Below, piece by piece: positions 1-5,632 of a DNA stretch of 10,937 bases. The stretch lies in assembly GCA_947464585.1 (NCBI GenBank), contig CANHYS010000030.1, positions 1 through 10,937 of the forward strand. Reading direction: 5' to 3'. Position 1 is the stretch's first letter, and each line of letters begins with the position of its first letter. The position numbers were made by a program, and so were the translations under genes. The notes beneath the pieces are model-generated. The model was not told the DNA's origin, did no database searches, and saw only the letters and a program-made list of their open reading frames with translations. This DNA is from Planctomycetaceae bacterium. Lineage in GTDB: Bacteria; Planctomycetota; Planctomycetia; Pirellulales; UBA1268.

Positions 1-2
1 GA

Positions 3-158
3 CGGATGCTGCGGCACGTCGAGTGGCGAAGCCGGGATCGGCAGATGCTCGACGAGCTTGGGAGCTTTCCCCGACTGGGCACCGAACTGCCGAGCGAGGC
101 TGAAGGGAAAGATCCCCGCGAGAAGACATCTCCCGTCCCGGCGTGTTGGGCGTGTTGA
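3..158 (+). CDS. C-terminal end of an unrecognised protein (5' end outside window)
   Basis: An open frame enters from the left edge and ends at TGA 156-158, giving 51 residues. It begins RMLRHVEWRSRDRQMLDELG and continues with a charged, Pro/Glu/Lys-rich tail ending in CWAC. Third codon positions are mostly G or C over the first 35 codons, as in the clear genes of this window. The other two forward frames read less like protein: one stops near position 109, and the other is rich in Cys, Arg and Ser. The first 20 residues look like an amphipathic helix. No family can be named from so short a piece. The next gene is on the opposite strand, so this gene and the CvpA gene converge. The frame could be spurious; confidence is moderate. 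Confidence 0.42.
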   Translation, partial: RMLRHVEWRSRDRQMLDELGSFPRLGTELPSEAEGKDPREKTSPVPACWAC

Positions 159-226
159 CCCAAGCAGCCGTCCCGGAGCCGGCGTGCGCACCCCTCTCCC
201 CAACGTCCGATAATGTCTCTTATGTC

Positions 227-273
227 CGGTTTCGGCCCTATTCGTTTCCGGCCTGTTTTCCGCAGCGAAACCG
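227..273. terminator. Hairpin in the convergent spacer, possible terminator
   Basis: Positions 227-234 (CGGTTTCG) and 266-273 (CGAAACCG) form a perfect 8-bp inverted repeat. GGCC at 234-237 can pair with GGCC at 250-253 inside the loop. It lies about 70 bp after the stop of the left + strand frame and about 100 bp after the stop of the minus-strand CvpA gene, where a transcript end is expected. There is no clean T-run beside the stem and the loop is long, so a terminator role is only a suggestion. Confidence 0.25.
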
Positions 274-286
274 CCCTGCTCCCCTG

Positions 287-340
287 CTGGACATGCTGGA
301 CATGCTGGACATGCTGGACATGCTGGACATGCTGGACATG
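287..340. repeat. Perfect 9-bp tandem repeat, six copies
   Basis: The unit CTGGACATG occurs six times without a mismatch (287-295, 296-304, 305-313, 314-322, 323-331, 332-340). It sits in the spacer between the end of the left + strand frame and the stop codon of the minus-strand CvpA gene, about 30 bp beyond that stop. Because the unit length is a multiple of three, the array reads through without stops and yields Met-Leu-Asp or Met-Ser-Ser repeats in chance frames. Those are not taken as genes. Perfect identity suggests a recent or still variable slippage array. Confidence 0.95.
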
Positions 341-371
341 GCTACGGCTGGCGTCGTGGCGGTCAGCCACA

Positions 372-1325
372 TCAACGTACCGGCAGCGGTGATTGGGCGC
401 CGACCGGATAGCGTTGCGGCGGTGCTTGCTGGGGAGCGAAGGGCTGCTGGACGAATGGCTGGGGAGCGGGCATCGGTGATGCGGCCGGCGGCGCAAATCG
501 TTGCGGCAATGTGAAGCCACCCCCGGCCGGTGCTCCTGGGGCCGCGGCTGGTGTTGCGTAGCGTGGCCCGGCAACGTCCTGGGCCTGGCCGGCAGTACGC
601 GGTACGAACCAGGCGGAGCCTGCCGGCAGCGTGCCACCAGCCTGCATGGCCCCCTGCCCTGTACCGCCCCCCTGCTCCGTTCCGGCCCACGCCGCCGCCG
701 ACGTGACTCCATCCCACATGGCCTTCAAGGGCGACTGCTGGGCCTGCTGGGCCTGCTGGCCATAGAGTGCCGACGGCTGTCCGGACGCAGCGGACGGCAT
801 GCCAGTTGATGGCTCGAACTGTTTCTCGAACTGCTTCACGAACGGGTCAACCGTCTCGTGGATTTCCTTCGGCAGGTAGGTGTCGGCGCGGACGATCAGT
901 TCCGCCACGAGTCGGCCGCTCCGACTGGCCACGATCTGGTGGCGGTAGGCGGGGGCGAGAATCACGCTGAAGAAGGTCACCACCACGCACAGCAGCACCC
1001 CCTTGGCCAGGCCCAGAAGCAGGCCGAGCTGATGATCGAACGCTGAGAGGTGCACCGCGTTGATGGCACCAGAAATCACGCGGAAAACGAGCCAGACGGC
1101 GAGCGACGTGCCGACGTAGATGGCCAGCATGGCGGCAAAACGGTTCCACGGCGCCTGGGTGCCGAAGAACGGCGCGACGACGGAGCCAAAACGAAACGAC
1201 ACGTAGCTGCTGGCGACGATGCCGGCGATCCACGCCAGCTGCCAGACCATGCCCTTGAAGTAACCGAGCAGGGCGGCGCCGGCCAGAATGCCGAGCATGA
1301 CGAGGTCATAACCTTCGATAGCCAC
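372..1325 (-). CDS. CvpA-family membrane protein with long Pro/Gln/Ala-rich tail
   Basis: This 317-residue protein has four hydrophobic segments at about residues 7-22, 28-50, 62-84 and 100-125. The early Gly-Tyr-Phe-Lys-Gly turn after the first helix (residues 20-25) and the SAFDHQLGLLLGLAKG stretch before the fourth helix are typical of CvpA (colicin V production) proteins. These are inner-membrane proteins of uncertain biochemical role, linked in E. coli to colicin V export and envelope function. Family members are usually about 160-180 residues. Here residues 172-317 add a low-complexity tail rich in Pro, Gln, Ala and Gly, including QQAQQAQQ at about 190-197, which may project from the membrane. 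The start is GTG at 1323-1325, chosen because GGAGG lies 5 nt upstream (1331-1335). It is transcribed alone, divergent from the gene at 1834. The family call is firm; the role of the tail is unknown. Confidence 0.88.
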   Translation of the reverse strand: MAIEGYDLVMLGILAGAALLGYFKGMVWQLAWIAGIVASSYVSFRFGSVVAPFFGTQAPWNRFAAMLAIYVGTSLAVWLVFRVISGAINAVHLSAFDHQLGLLLGLAKGVLLCVVVTFFSVILAPAYRHQIVASRSGRLVAELIVRADTYLPKEIHETVDPFVKQFEKQFEPSTGMPSAASGQPSALYGQQAQQAQQSPLKAMWDGVTSAAAWAGTEQGGGTGQGAMQAGGTLPAGSAWFVPRTAGQAQDVAGPRYATPAAAPGAPAGGGFTLPQRFAPPAASPMPAPQPFVQQPFAPQQAPPQRYPVGAQSPLPVR

Positions 1326-1354
1326 TCCAGCCTCCAGTTATCAGCGACCTGGGT

Positions 1355-1375
1355 GGGCCGGAATGCATCCGGCCC
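1355..1375 (-). promoter_or_regulatory. Perfect hairpin in the 5' leader of the CvpA gene
   Basis: GGGCCGGA (1355-1362) and TCCGGCCC (1368-1375) form a perfect 8-bp stem with a 5-nt loop, 29 nt upstream of the GTG start and just above the Shine-Dalgarno site. It could be a leader structure or a protein-binding site. The sequence shows only the symmetry, not the function. Confidence 0.35.
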
Positions 1376-1822
1376 GGTGGCTTGGAGTGTAGGGATTGGC
1401 TCGATTGGTGGCGAAGCCAAAACAACGGCAATACACCGGACGAGCGGACCAAACCACCCATAGCCCCCATACCAACAATCCCCTGCATTTATCATCATTT
1501 ATCGATGGAGAGTCGCCGGACAGCAGGCAGCATCAATGCAGCCTCTCGCTACTCAACCCAAGCCGCGCAGTCGATTCAAAAACCCCATTGTCGCAATCTT
1601 TGCTGTTCCGTTGGGTGTTTGTTTCGACTGGGAAACCTTTGCCAGAGGGCAGTGCAGGGGCCCGGGTGACCGCGCAGCCGGCGTTGAATCTCCAAACGTG
1701 CCGATGGCTCCGCTGTCGATAAGCCTGCTGTGTCTGTGCTGAACGCCTTGGTGGGCGGTCGTACCGGCATGCCGTGCGCGTGAGGTCGCTCCCATGCGCG
1801 GGCAGTCAGTCAGGACCTTGGC

Positions 1823-1827
1823 GGGGG
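1823..1827 (+). promoter_or_regulatory. Shine-Dalgarno site that sets the start at GTG 1834
   Basis: A GGGGG run followed by A lies 6 nt upstream of GTG 1834-1836. The upstream in-frame ATG at 1774 has no comparable site. Its 20 extra residues are Cys/Ser/Arg/Gly rich and do not resemble the family's N-terminus. Confidence 0.55.
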
Positions 1828-1833
1828 ATCGCA

Positions 1834-2553
1834 GTGCCCGGATTCCAGGCGCACATCACCGGTTCATCGATCGTAGGCGTCGGCTACGCCGCCGCTGCGT
1901 GGTATGTGGGCGGACTGCCCCCGGTCACCTGCCTGCTCGGCGGCACCGTGTGTGCCGTGGCCGGGATGCTGCCCGACCTCGACAGCGGTCCGGGCGTGCC
2001 GATGCGTGAAAGCGTGTCGTTTGCCGCAGCCCTTGTGCCGATGCTGCTGCTGCAGCGGTTCCAGCAGATGGGCATGCCGATGGAGGCGATCATTCTCGCC
2101 GGCGCCGCAATCTATGCGTTGATCCGGTTTGGCATGACCTGGCTGCTCGAGCACTACTCCGTGCACCGCGGCATGTTTCACAGCCTTCCCGCGGCGGCGA
2201 TTGCCGGCCAGGTCACCTTCCTGGCCTTCGGCCACGACGACCCGATGCGGCGCTATTTCATCTCCGGCGCGGTGGTTCTCGGCTTCCTGACGCACCTCGT
2301 GCTCGACGAGATCTGGAGCGTCAGGCTCGGACTTTTCGGCACCAAGGTGAAGAAGTCGTTCGGCACTGCGTTGAAATTCCACGGCCCCGTGCTCTGGTCG
2401 AACATCGTGGCCTACGTGCTCGTCATCGCGCTTGGGCTGATCGCCGCCACCGACGCCCACCGGACGGAGCGAAACTCGCTGGCCCGGCAGCAGATCGAGC
2501 AGGCGTCGCGGTCGTACCAGACCATGCCCGCCCCCTACAATTACCGCCGGTAG
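1834..2553 (+). CDS. YdjM/DUF457-type inner-membrane protein, putative metal-dependent hydrolase
   Basis: From the GTG start the protein has 239 residues and opens MPGFQAHITGSSIVGVGY, a typical opening for this family in planctomycetes (usually Met-Ala-Gly-Phe then His). Conserved acidic and His motifs are visible: His7, PDLDSGPG (Asp48, Asp50), HRGMFHS (His111, His116) and HLVLDE (His154, Asp158). Their spacing fits the YdjM family (PF04307), in which such residues are thought to bind a metal close to the membrane. Hydrophobic stretches lie at about 10-46, 60-72, 85-103, 120-132, 143-152 and 188-204. The C-terminal 35 residues are polar. An in-frame ATG at 1774 would add 20 residues but lacks a ribosome site. 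E. coli ydjM is LexA-regulated; no LexA-type box was recognised here. Substrate unknown. The gene precedes the ZIP gene by 79 bp on the same strand and may share its transcript. Confidence 0.8.
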   Translation: MPGFQAHITGSSIVGVGYAAAAWYVGGLPPVTCLLGGTVCAVAGMLPDLDSGPGVPMRESVSFAAALVPMLLLQRFQQMGMPMEAIILAGAAIYALIRFGMTWLLEHYSVHRGMFHSLPAAAIAGQVTFLAFGHDDPMRRYFISGAVVLGFLTHLVLDEIWSVRLGLFGTKVKKSFGTALKFHGPVLWSNIVAYVLVIALGLIAATDAHRTERNSLARQQIEQASRSYQTMPAPYNYRR

Positions 2554-2600
2554 CGTGATGGCGATGGCCGCTTGCCCTTCGGGCGGCGCCGCGTGATCAT

Positions 2601-2621
2601 GGTGGGTTCTCCATTCCCACC
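2601..2621 (+). promoter_or_regulatory. Hairpin just before the ZIP gene start
   Basis: GGTGGG (2601-2606) and CCCACC (2616-2621) form a perfect 6-bp stem with a 9-nt loop ending 11 nt before the ATG at 2633. No Shine-Dalgarno sequence is visible between the stem and the start, so the structure sits where ribosomes would load. It may affect translation or end transcripts coming from the upstream gene. It matches no known metal riboswitch that could be recognised. Confidence 0.35.
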
Positions 2622-2632
2622 GAGCCGCCACC

Positions 2633-3568
2633 ATGCAACCTCTCCTGGCTGAGACATCCACCAGCCACATGCCGTTCCTGACCCTGGCCATGCAACTGGC
2701 CGTGGTGGCCGGTGCGGCCTACGCCGGCGGGTCGTCACTGTCGTTTCTTTCCATGGGGCACCGCCGGATGCAGGTGCTGCTCTCGCTGACCGGAGGCGTA
2801 CTGCTCGGCGTCGGACTGCTCCATCTTCTGCCACATGCCTTCCTCCAGCTCGGTCGGCAGATCGACACCACGATGGCCTGGGTGCTGGCGGGGTTTTTCC
2901 TGATGTTCCTGCTCGAAAGGGCATTCCATGGCCACTCGCACCATACGGCCGATGGAATAGAGGCAGGTCACGACTGCGGCCACGATCATGGCCATCACGA
3001 CCATGGCTCACGCGATCCGCATGCGGCTCCGTTGAGCGGTCGTTGGGCCTGGTGCGGTGTTTTTGCGGGGCTCGCCCTCCACAGCCTTGCCGACGGCGCG
3101 GCGCTGGCCGCTTCGGTGCGGGCCGACGCCGATCACGGCGGAGGCTGGCTGGCGGGGTTCGCCACGTTCCTCGCCGTGCTGCTGCACAAGCCGTTCGATG
3201 CCGCCATCATCGGCACGCTGATGCTGAACGCCGGCGTGTCCAGCCGCGGCCGCAGCATTGCCAACGGCCTCTATGCCCTCGTCGTGCCGCTCGGTGCGGT
3301 CGCGTTTCTCGCCAGCCTGCGGGTGTTTGGCGGCCATCAAGAGACGATCATCGGCGTGGCGATGGCCCTGGCGGCCGGTGCTTTTCTCTGCATCGCGGCT
3401 GCCGACCTCCTGCCCGAGGTGCAGTTTCACAGCCACGACCGCGTGCTGTTGACCATGAGCCTGGCACTCGGCCTGGCGATCGCCTGGGGGATCACCGTGA
3501 TGGAGCGGTCATCACACGCCCACAGCCACGCGCATGCGCCCGTGATGGAATCGCACGACGGACACTAG
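2633..3568 (+). CDS. ZIP-family divalent metal transporter (ZIP9-like motifs)
   Basis: This 311-residue membrane protein carries the ZIP pattern: about eight hydrophobic segments, HLLPHA (His64, His68) in the second or third helix, and HSLADG in helix 4 (His150, Asp154). Helix 5 has HKPFDA (His185, Lys186, Asp189), and AADLLPEV lies near helix 7 (about 256-263). ZIP proteins move Zn, Fe or Mn into the cytoplasm. A cytoplasmic loop at about 99-130 holds eleven His residues and the tail at 295-311 six more, probable metal-sensing or buffering segments. The Lys in helix 5, where many ZIPs have an acidic M2-site ligand, together with H-x3-D in helix 4, resembles the SLC39A9 (ZIP9) type. The ATG at 2633 follows a CC-ACC context with no Shine-Dalgarno; Met13 or Met20 are alternative starts. 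Metal specificity cannot be read from sequence. Confidence 0.9.
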   Translation: MQPLLAETSTSHMPFLTLAMQLAVVAGAAYAGGSSLSFLSMGHRRMQVLLSLTGGVLLGVGLLHLLPHAFLQLGRQIDTTMAWVLAGFFLMFLLERAFHGHSHHTADGIEAGHDCGHDHGHHDHGSRDPHAAPLSGRWAWCGVFAGLALHSLADGAALAASVRADADHGGGWLAGFATFLAVLLHKPFDAAIIGTLMLNAGVSSRGRSIANGLYALVVPLGAVAFLASLRVFGGHQETIIGVAMALAAGAFLCIAAADLLPEVQFHSHDRVLLTMSLALGLAIAWGITVMERSSHAHSHAHAPVMESHDGH

Positions 3569-3581
3569 CAGGCCACGGTTC

Positions 3582-3838
3582 GGGGCTGCCCGTGCCCCGT
3601 CGCCGGACGTTCGCTGTATTCACGAAAAACATCGCATCGTGCGATTTTTTCTTGGCGACCGCAGGTCGCTGGTGCTGCGCATGGCATCCTGCCATGCAAT
3701 CCGTGAGGGGCTGCCCGTGTCCCGAGAGCCGGCGTTGCTGACCAGCGCAGGCAGGATGCCGGAGCGCAGTCAGCATCGAGCGAGCGAAGGCCATGGATGG
3801 CCGTAGCGAGCGTCCGGCGACGGGACACGGGCAGCCCC
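3582..3838. repeat. 257-bp structured element bounded by 34-bp inverted repeats
   Basis: The left arm 3582-3615 and right arm 3805-3838 are inverted copies agreeing at 32 of 34 positions. A third, direct partial copy of the arm (18 bp, GGGGCTGCCCGTGTCCCG) lies at 3707-3724. Between the arms are perfect hairpins at 3631-3645, 3655-3669 (GCGACC/GGTCGC), 3679-3697 (GCATGGCA/TGCCATGC) and 3789-3802 (GGCCAT/ATGGCC). A compound stem runs from 3737 to 3774 (GCTGAC plus GCGC pairing with GCGC plus GTCAGC). GGCATCCTGCC (3683-3693) recurs inverted at 3750-3760. The element fills the convergent gap: it begins 14 bp after the ZIP stop and its right end abuts the stop codon of the minus-strand gene. No target-site duplication and no transposase are visible. 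It may be a MITE-like or REP/BIME-like element. Confidence 0.8.
3625..3650. terminator. Bidirectional intrinsic terminator
   Basis: ATCGCA (3631-3636), loop TCG, TGCGAT (3640-3645) form a perfect stem. It is preceded by AAAAA (3625-3629) and followed by a T-run (3645-3650), so it reads as a stem plus U-tract on both strands. It sits between the converging ZIP gene and the four-helix membrane protein gene and probably ends both transcripts. It lies inside the inverted-repeat element at 3582-3838. Confidence 0.85.
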
Positions 3839-4387
3839 TCACTCGACGTCGAGGCCGCGGCGTCGGCGGGACTCGCGCACCTCGCCCATCACTTCCTCGA
3901 TCAGCCCCTGCTGCAGACGGATCTGCGGCACTTGCGACTGAAAGCACCAGGCGATCATCGCAGCCAGACCGATGCCGCCGAGCAGGTGCGGCGTGACCCA
4001 GTGCTGCGTGCCGGGGCGGCCCGACGCCGGGTCGGCCGCGCCGCCGAGTGCGACGATCGTCACCACAGCGAGCATTCCGATCATGGCGAATGGAAAGGCC
4101 GCCCGCTTCAGCCGCCGGCTTCTTTCGATATAGCTGTCGTTGAGACCATAGGTCTCCACCACTTCCCGACACCAGCGGCCGGTGCCGATGAAGTAGGTGA
4201 CAGCCATGCTGTTGACGAGCACCACCATGAGCGCCGCCAGCACGCCGGAGAGCCGGTGCACGGTGCCCCAACGGAGCACCGCGGGTGCGGTCTGCCCGTG
4301 CAGATCACCCAGCCACAGGCCAAGACCGGCCGTCGCAGCCATCAGCGAGACCGCGAAGAGTGCCGCCCGTGAGAACACGCGATCCAT
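3839..4387 (-). CDS. Conserved-looking four-helix membrane protein, function unknown
   Basis: This is a 182-residue protein with four hydrophobic segments at about 8-27, 48-69, 97-115 and 131-149, and a strongly charged C-terminal helix (155-182) ending Arg-Arg-Arg-Arg-Gly-Leu-Asp-Val-Glu. His44 (in VHRLSG) and His134 (in WVTPHLLGG) sit at the starts of helices 2 and 4. His30 and His129 lie in nearby loops. That arrangement could bind haem b or a metal, as in small cytochrome b-like proteins, but no family was recognised and this is inference. The loop 70-92 carries the polar motif CREVVETYGLNDSYIERSRR, which looks constrained. The start is ATG at 4385-4387 with only a weak AGG upstream. The gene is divergent from pdxA with 126 bp between them. 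Its stop codon directly abuts the inverted-repeat element at 3582-3838. Confidence 0.75.
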   Translation of the reverse strand: MDRVFSRAALFAVSLMAATAGLGLWLGDLHGQTAPAVLRWGTVHRLSGVLAALMVVLVNSMAVTYFIGTGRWCREVVETYGLNDSYIERSRRLKRAAFPFAMIGMLAVVTIVALGGAADPASGRPGTQHWVTPHLLGGIGLAAMIAWCFQSQVPQIRLQQGLIEEVMGEVRESRRRRGLDVE

Positions 4388-4437
4388 GATTGAGCCTGCT
4401 TGTCAGTCGGTCTTGGGAGGGTTTGGGAAAGGGTCTG

Positions 4438-4469
4438 CACCGTCGCATCATGGTAGGCTCACGACGGTG
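4438..4469. promoter_or_regulatory. Perfect 8-bp inverted repeat in the divergent pdxA spacer, possible operator
   Basis: CACCGTCG (4438-4445) and CGACGGTG (4462-4469) are exact inverted copies separated by 16 bp. This puts the half-site centres about two helical turns (24 bp) apart, a geometry that suits a dimeric regulator. The site lies between the starts of the minus-strand membrane protein and pdxA, 44 bp before pdxA. It could equally form a long-loop RNA hairpin in the pdxA leader. No regulator family can be named. Confidence 0.4.
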
Positions 4470-4513
4470 TTCAAGCCATATGACCAGTCCATCTGACCAC
4501 CCCGAGCCAATCG

Positions 4514-5632
4514 ATGCCACCTGCCGAAAAGCCTGTTCTCCTGCTGACATGCGGTGATCCAGCCGGCATCGGGCCCGAGGTGGTGATCAAGGCCTGGGCT
4601 GCCACGCCAGCGCATGCCCGCGCCCGTCTCCGGGTCGTAGCCGAAGTCGGGATGCTGGCCCGGGTGCTCGCCGAACGGTCCGGCCTGCCGCGGCTGACGA
4701 TCGAGCGGGTCGAGCCCGCTGACCCAAGCGACTCAAGCGCAGACAGGGTGCTTGTGATCGATTCGGGCCTTGGTCGTGATGGCACGGCGTCTGGAGCGGG
4801 CGTGGTGGAGGCGGGCGTGGTCAGCGCAGCCGGTGGGGCCAGCGCTGCAGCCGCCGTGCAGACAGCGGCCCGGCTCGTGCGTGACGGGATCGCCCGGGGC
4901 ATCGTGACCGGTCCGCTCCACAAGGCGGCGCTCCATGCCGCCGGGCATGACGTGCCCGGCCATACCGAGATGCTTGCGCGGTTCTGCGGACTCGCCGACA
5001 CGGATGTGTCGATGATGCTCTGGCTGCCACGGGAGGGATCCTCCGCCGCACCGGCCGGCCTCGGCGTCGTCCACGTGACCCTTCATGAGTCGCTCGCGCA
5101 CGCGGTCGCCCGGCTATCCACCGAGAGCATCGTGCAGGCTGGCACACGGTTGGCAGGACTCCTCGAGCCGCTGCTCGGCCGCCGCCCCCGGATCGCCATC
5201 GCGGCACTCAATCCGCACGCCGGCGAATCGGGCCTCTTTGGCGACGAGGAGACGCGGCTAATCGCACCCGCCGTGCGACGTCTGGCGGAGGCGGGCATCG
5301 ACGCGACCGGTCCGCTGCCGGCCGACACGCTCTTCCTGCGGGCCAGCCGCGGCGAATTCGACGGCGTCGTGGCGCAGTATCACGATCAAGGGCACATCCC
5401 CATCAAGCTGCTCGGTATGCACCAGGCCGTGAACATCACGCTTGGCCTGCCACTCGTGCGGACGAGTGTGGCCCACGGCACCGCCTTCGACATCGTCGGC
5501 ACCGGCGCGGCCGACCCGGCGAGCATGCTGGCGGCGATCGATGCGGCGGCGCGGCTGGTGGAGGCGGGCTGGCCCGGCCGAACAGCCCCTACGGCCGCAT
5601 CGGCGCCAGATGCTTCACGCGGGTCTCGGTGA
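4514..5632 (+). CDS. pdxA: 4-hydroxythreonine-4-phosphate dehydrogenase PdxA
   Basis: PdxA oxidises 4-phosphohydroxy-L-threonine with NAD(P)+ in the DXP-dependent vitamin B6 pathway. The product is the precursor that PdxJ condenses to pyridoxine 5'-phosphate in the cytoplasm. Family motifs appear in order: GDPAGIGPE (14-22), TGPLHKAA (132-139), PGHTEMLA (148-155), NPHAGE (233-238), YHDQGHIPIK (289-298) and LPLVRTSVAHGTAFDIVGTG (312-331). The likely divalent-metal ligands are His191 (in VTLHESL), His235 and His290, with His150-Thr151 at the phosphosubstrate site. At 372 residues it exceeds the usual 330 or so. The excess is an Ala/Gly/Ser-rich segment near 85-118 and an 18-residue polar tail. 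The ATG has no strong Shine-Dalgarno. Its last 44 bp overlap the 3' end of the convergent gene at 5589-6611. pdxJ is not in the window. Confidence 0.96.
   Translation: MPPAEKPVLLLTCGDPAGIGPEVVIKAWAATPAHARARLRVVAEVGMLARVLAERSGLPRLTIERVEPADPSDSSADRVLVIDSGLGRDGTASGAGVVEAGVVSAAGGASAAAAVQTAARLVRDGIARGIVTGPLHKAALHAAGHDVPGHTEMLARFCGLADTDVSMMLWLPREGSSAAPAGLGVVHVTLHESLAHAVARLSTESIVQAGTRLAGLLEPLLGRRPRIAIAALNPHAGESGLFGDEETRLIAPAVRRLAEAGIDATGPLPADTLFLRASRGEFDGVVAQYHDQGHIPIKLLGMHQAVNITLGLPLVRTSVAHGTAFDIVGTGAADPASMLAAIDAAARLVEAGWPGRTAPTAASAPDASRGSR

Larger units (their letters stand above)
1326..1833. other. 508-bp divergent spacer without a credible gene
   Basis: This gap separates the minus-strand CvpA gene from the + strand YdjM-type gene and must hold both promoters. 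Open frames on both strands are short, lack ribosome sites and have atypical composition (Ser, Gln, Arg and Cys rich), so none is called. It contains the leader hairpin at 1355-1375 and an AT-rich patch around 1485-1505 with CATTTATC twice, 10 bp apart (1486-1493 and 1496-1503). It also has further AT-richer stretches near 1570-1640. No promoter could be matched convincingly to a sigma-70 consensus. Confidence 0.6.

Noticed and set aside
287..340. CRISPR-like array
   Set aside because: The units are 9 bp with no spacers and no cas genes nearby; it is a simple tandem repeat.
143..514. Small + strand frame encoding Met-Leu-Asp repeats
   Set aside because: It exists only because the 9-bp repeat carries no stops. 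It runs antisense into the CvpA tail, and nothing outside the repeat looks like protein.
1774..1833. N-terminal extension of the YdjM-type protein from ATG 1774
   Set aside because: There is no ribosome site, and the 20 extra residues are unlike the family N-terminus. GTG 1834 has a good Shine-Dalgarno and the expected opening.
2568..2590. Terminator after the YdjM-type gene
   Set aside because: The GCCC-TTC-GGGC stem is short, relies on G-T pairs to extend and has no T-run; co-transcription with the ZIP gene remains possible.
2554..2632. Metal-sensing riboswitch before the ZIP gene
   Set aside because: Only 79 bp with one simple hairpin; none of the conserved features of the Mn (yybP-ykoY) or NiCo riboswitches was recognised.
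1864..2691. 275-codon open frame on the minus strand
   Set aside because: It lies antisense to the YdjM-type gene, which has clear family motifs. The translation is His/Arg/Gly/Gln-rich and has no recognisable motifs, as expected for the mirror of a GC-rich gene.
3582..3838. Intact insertion sequence
   Set aside because: No transposase frame fits inside 257 bp and no target-site duplication is visible, so only a non-autonomous or REP-like element is proposed.
3492..4271. 259-codon minus-strand frame across the repeat element
   Set aside because: It overlaps the four-helix membrane protein in another frame and runs through the palindromic element; its composition is Arg/Ala/Gly-rich noise.
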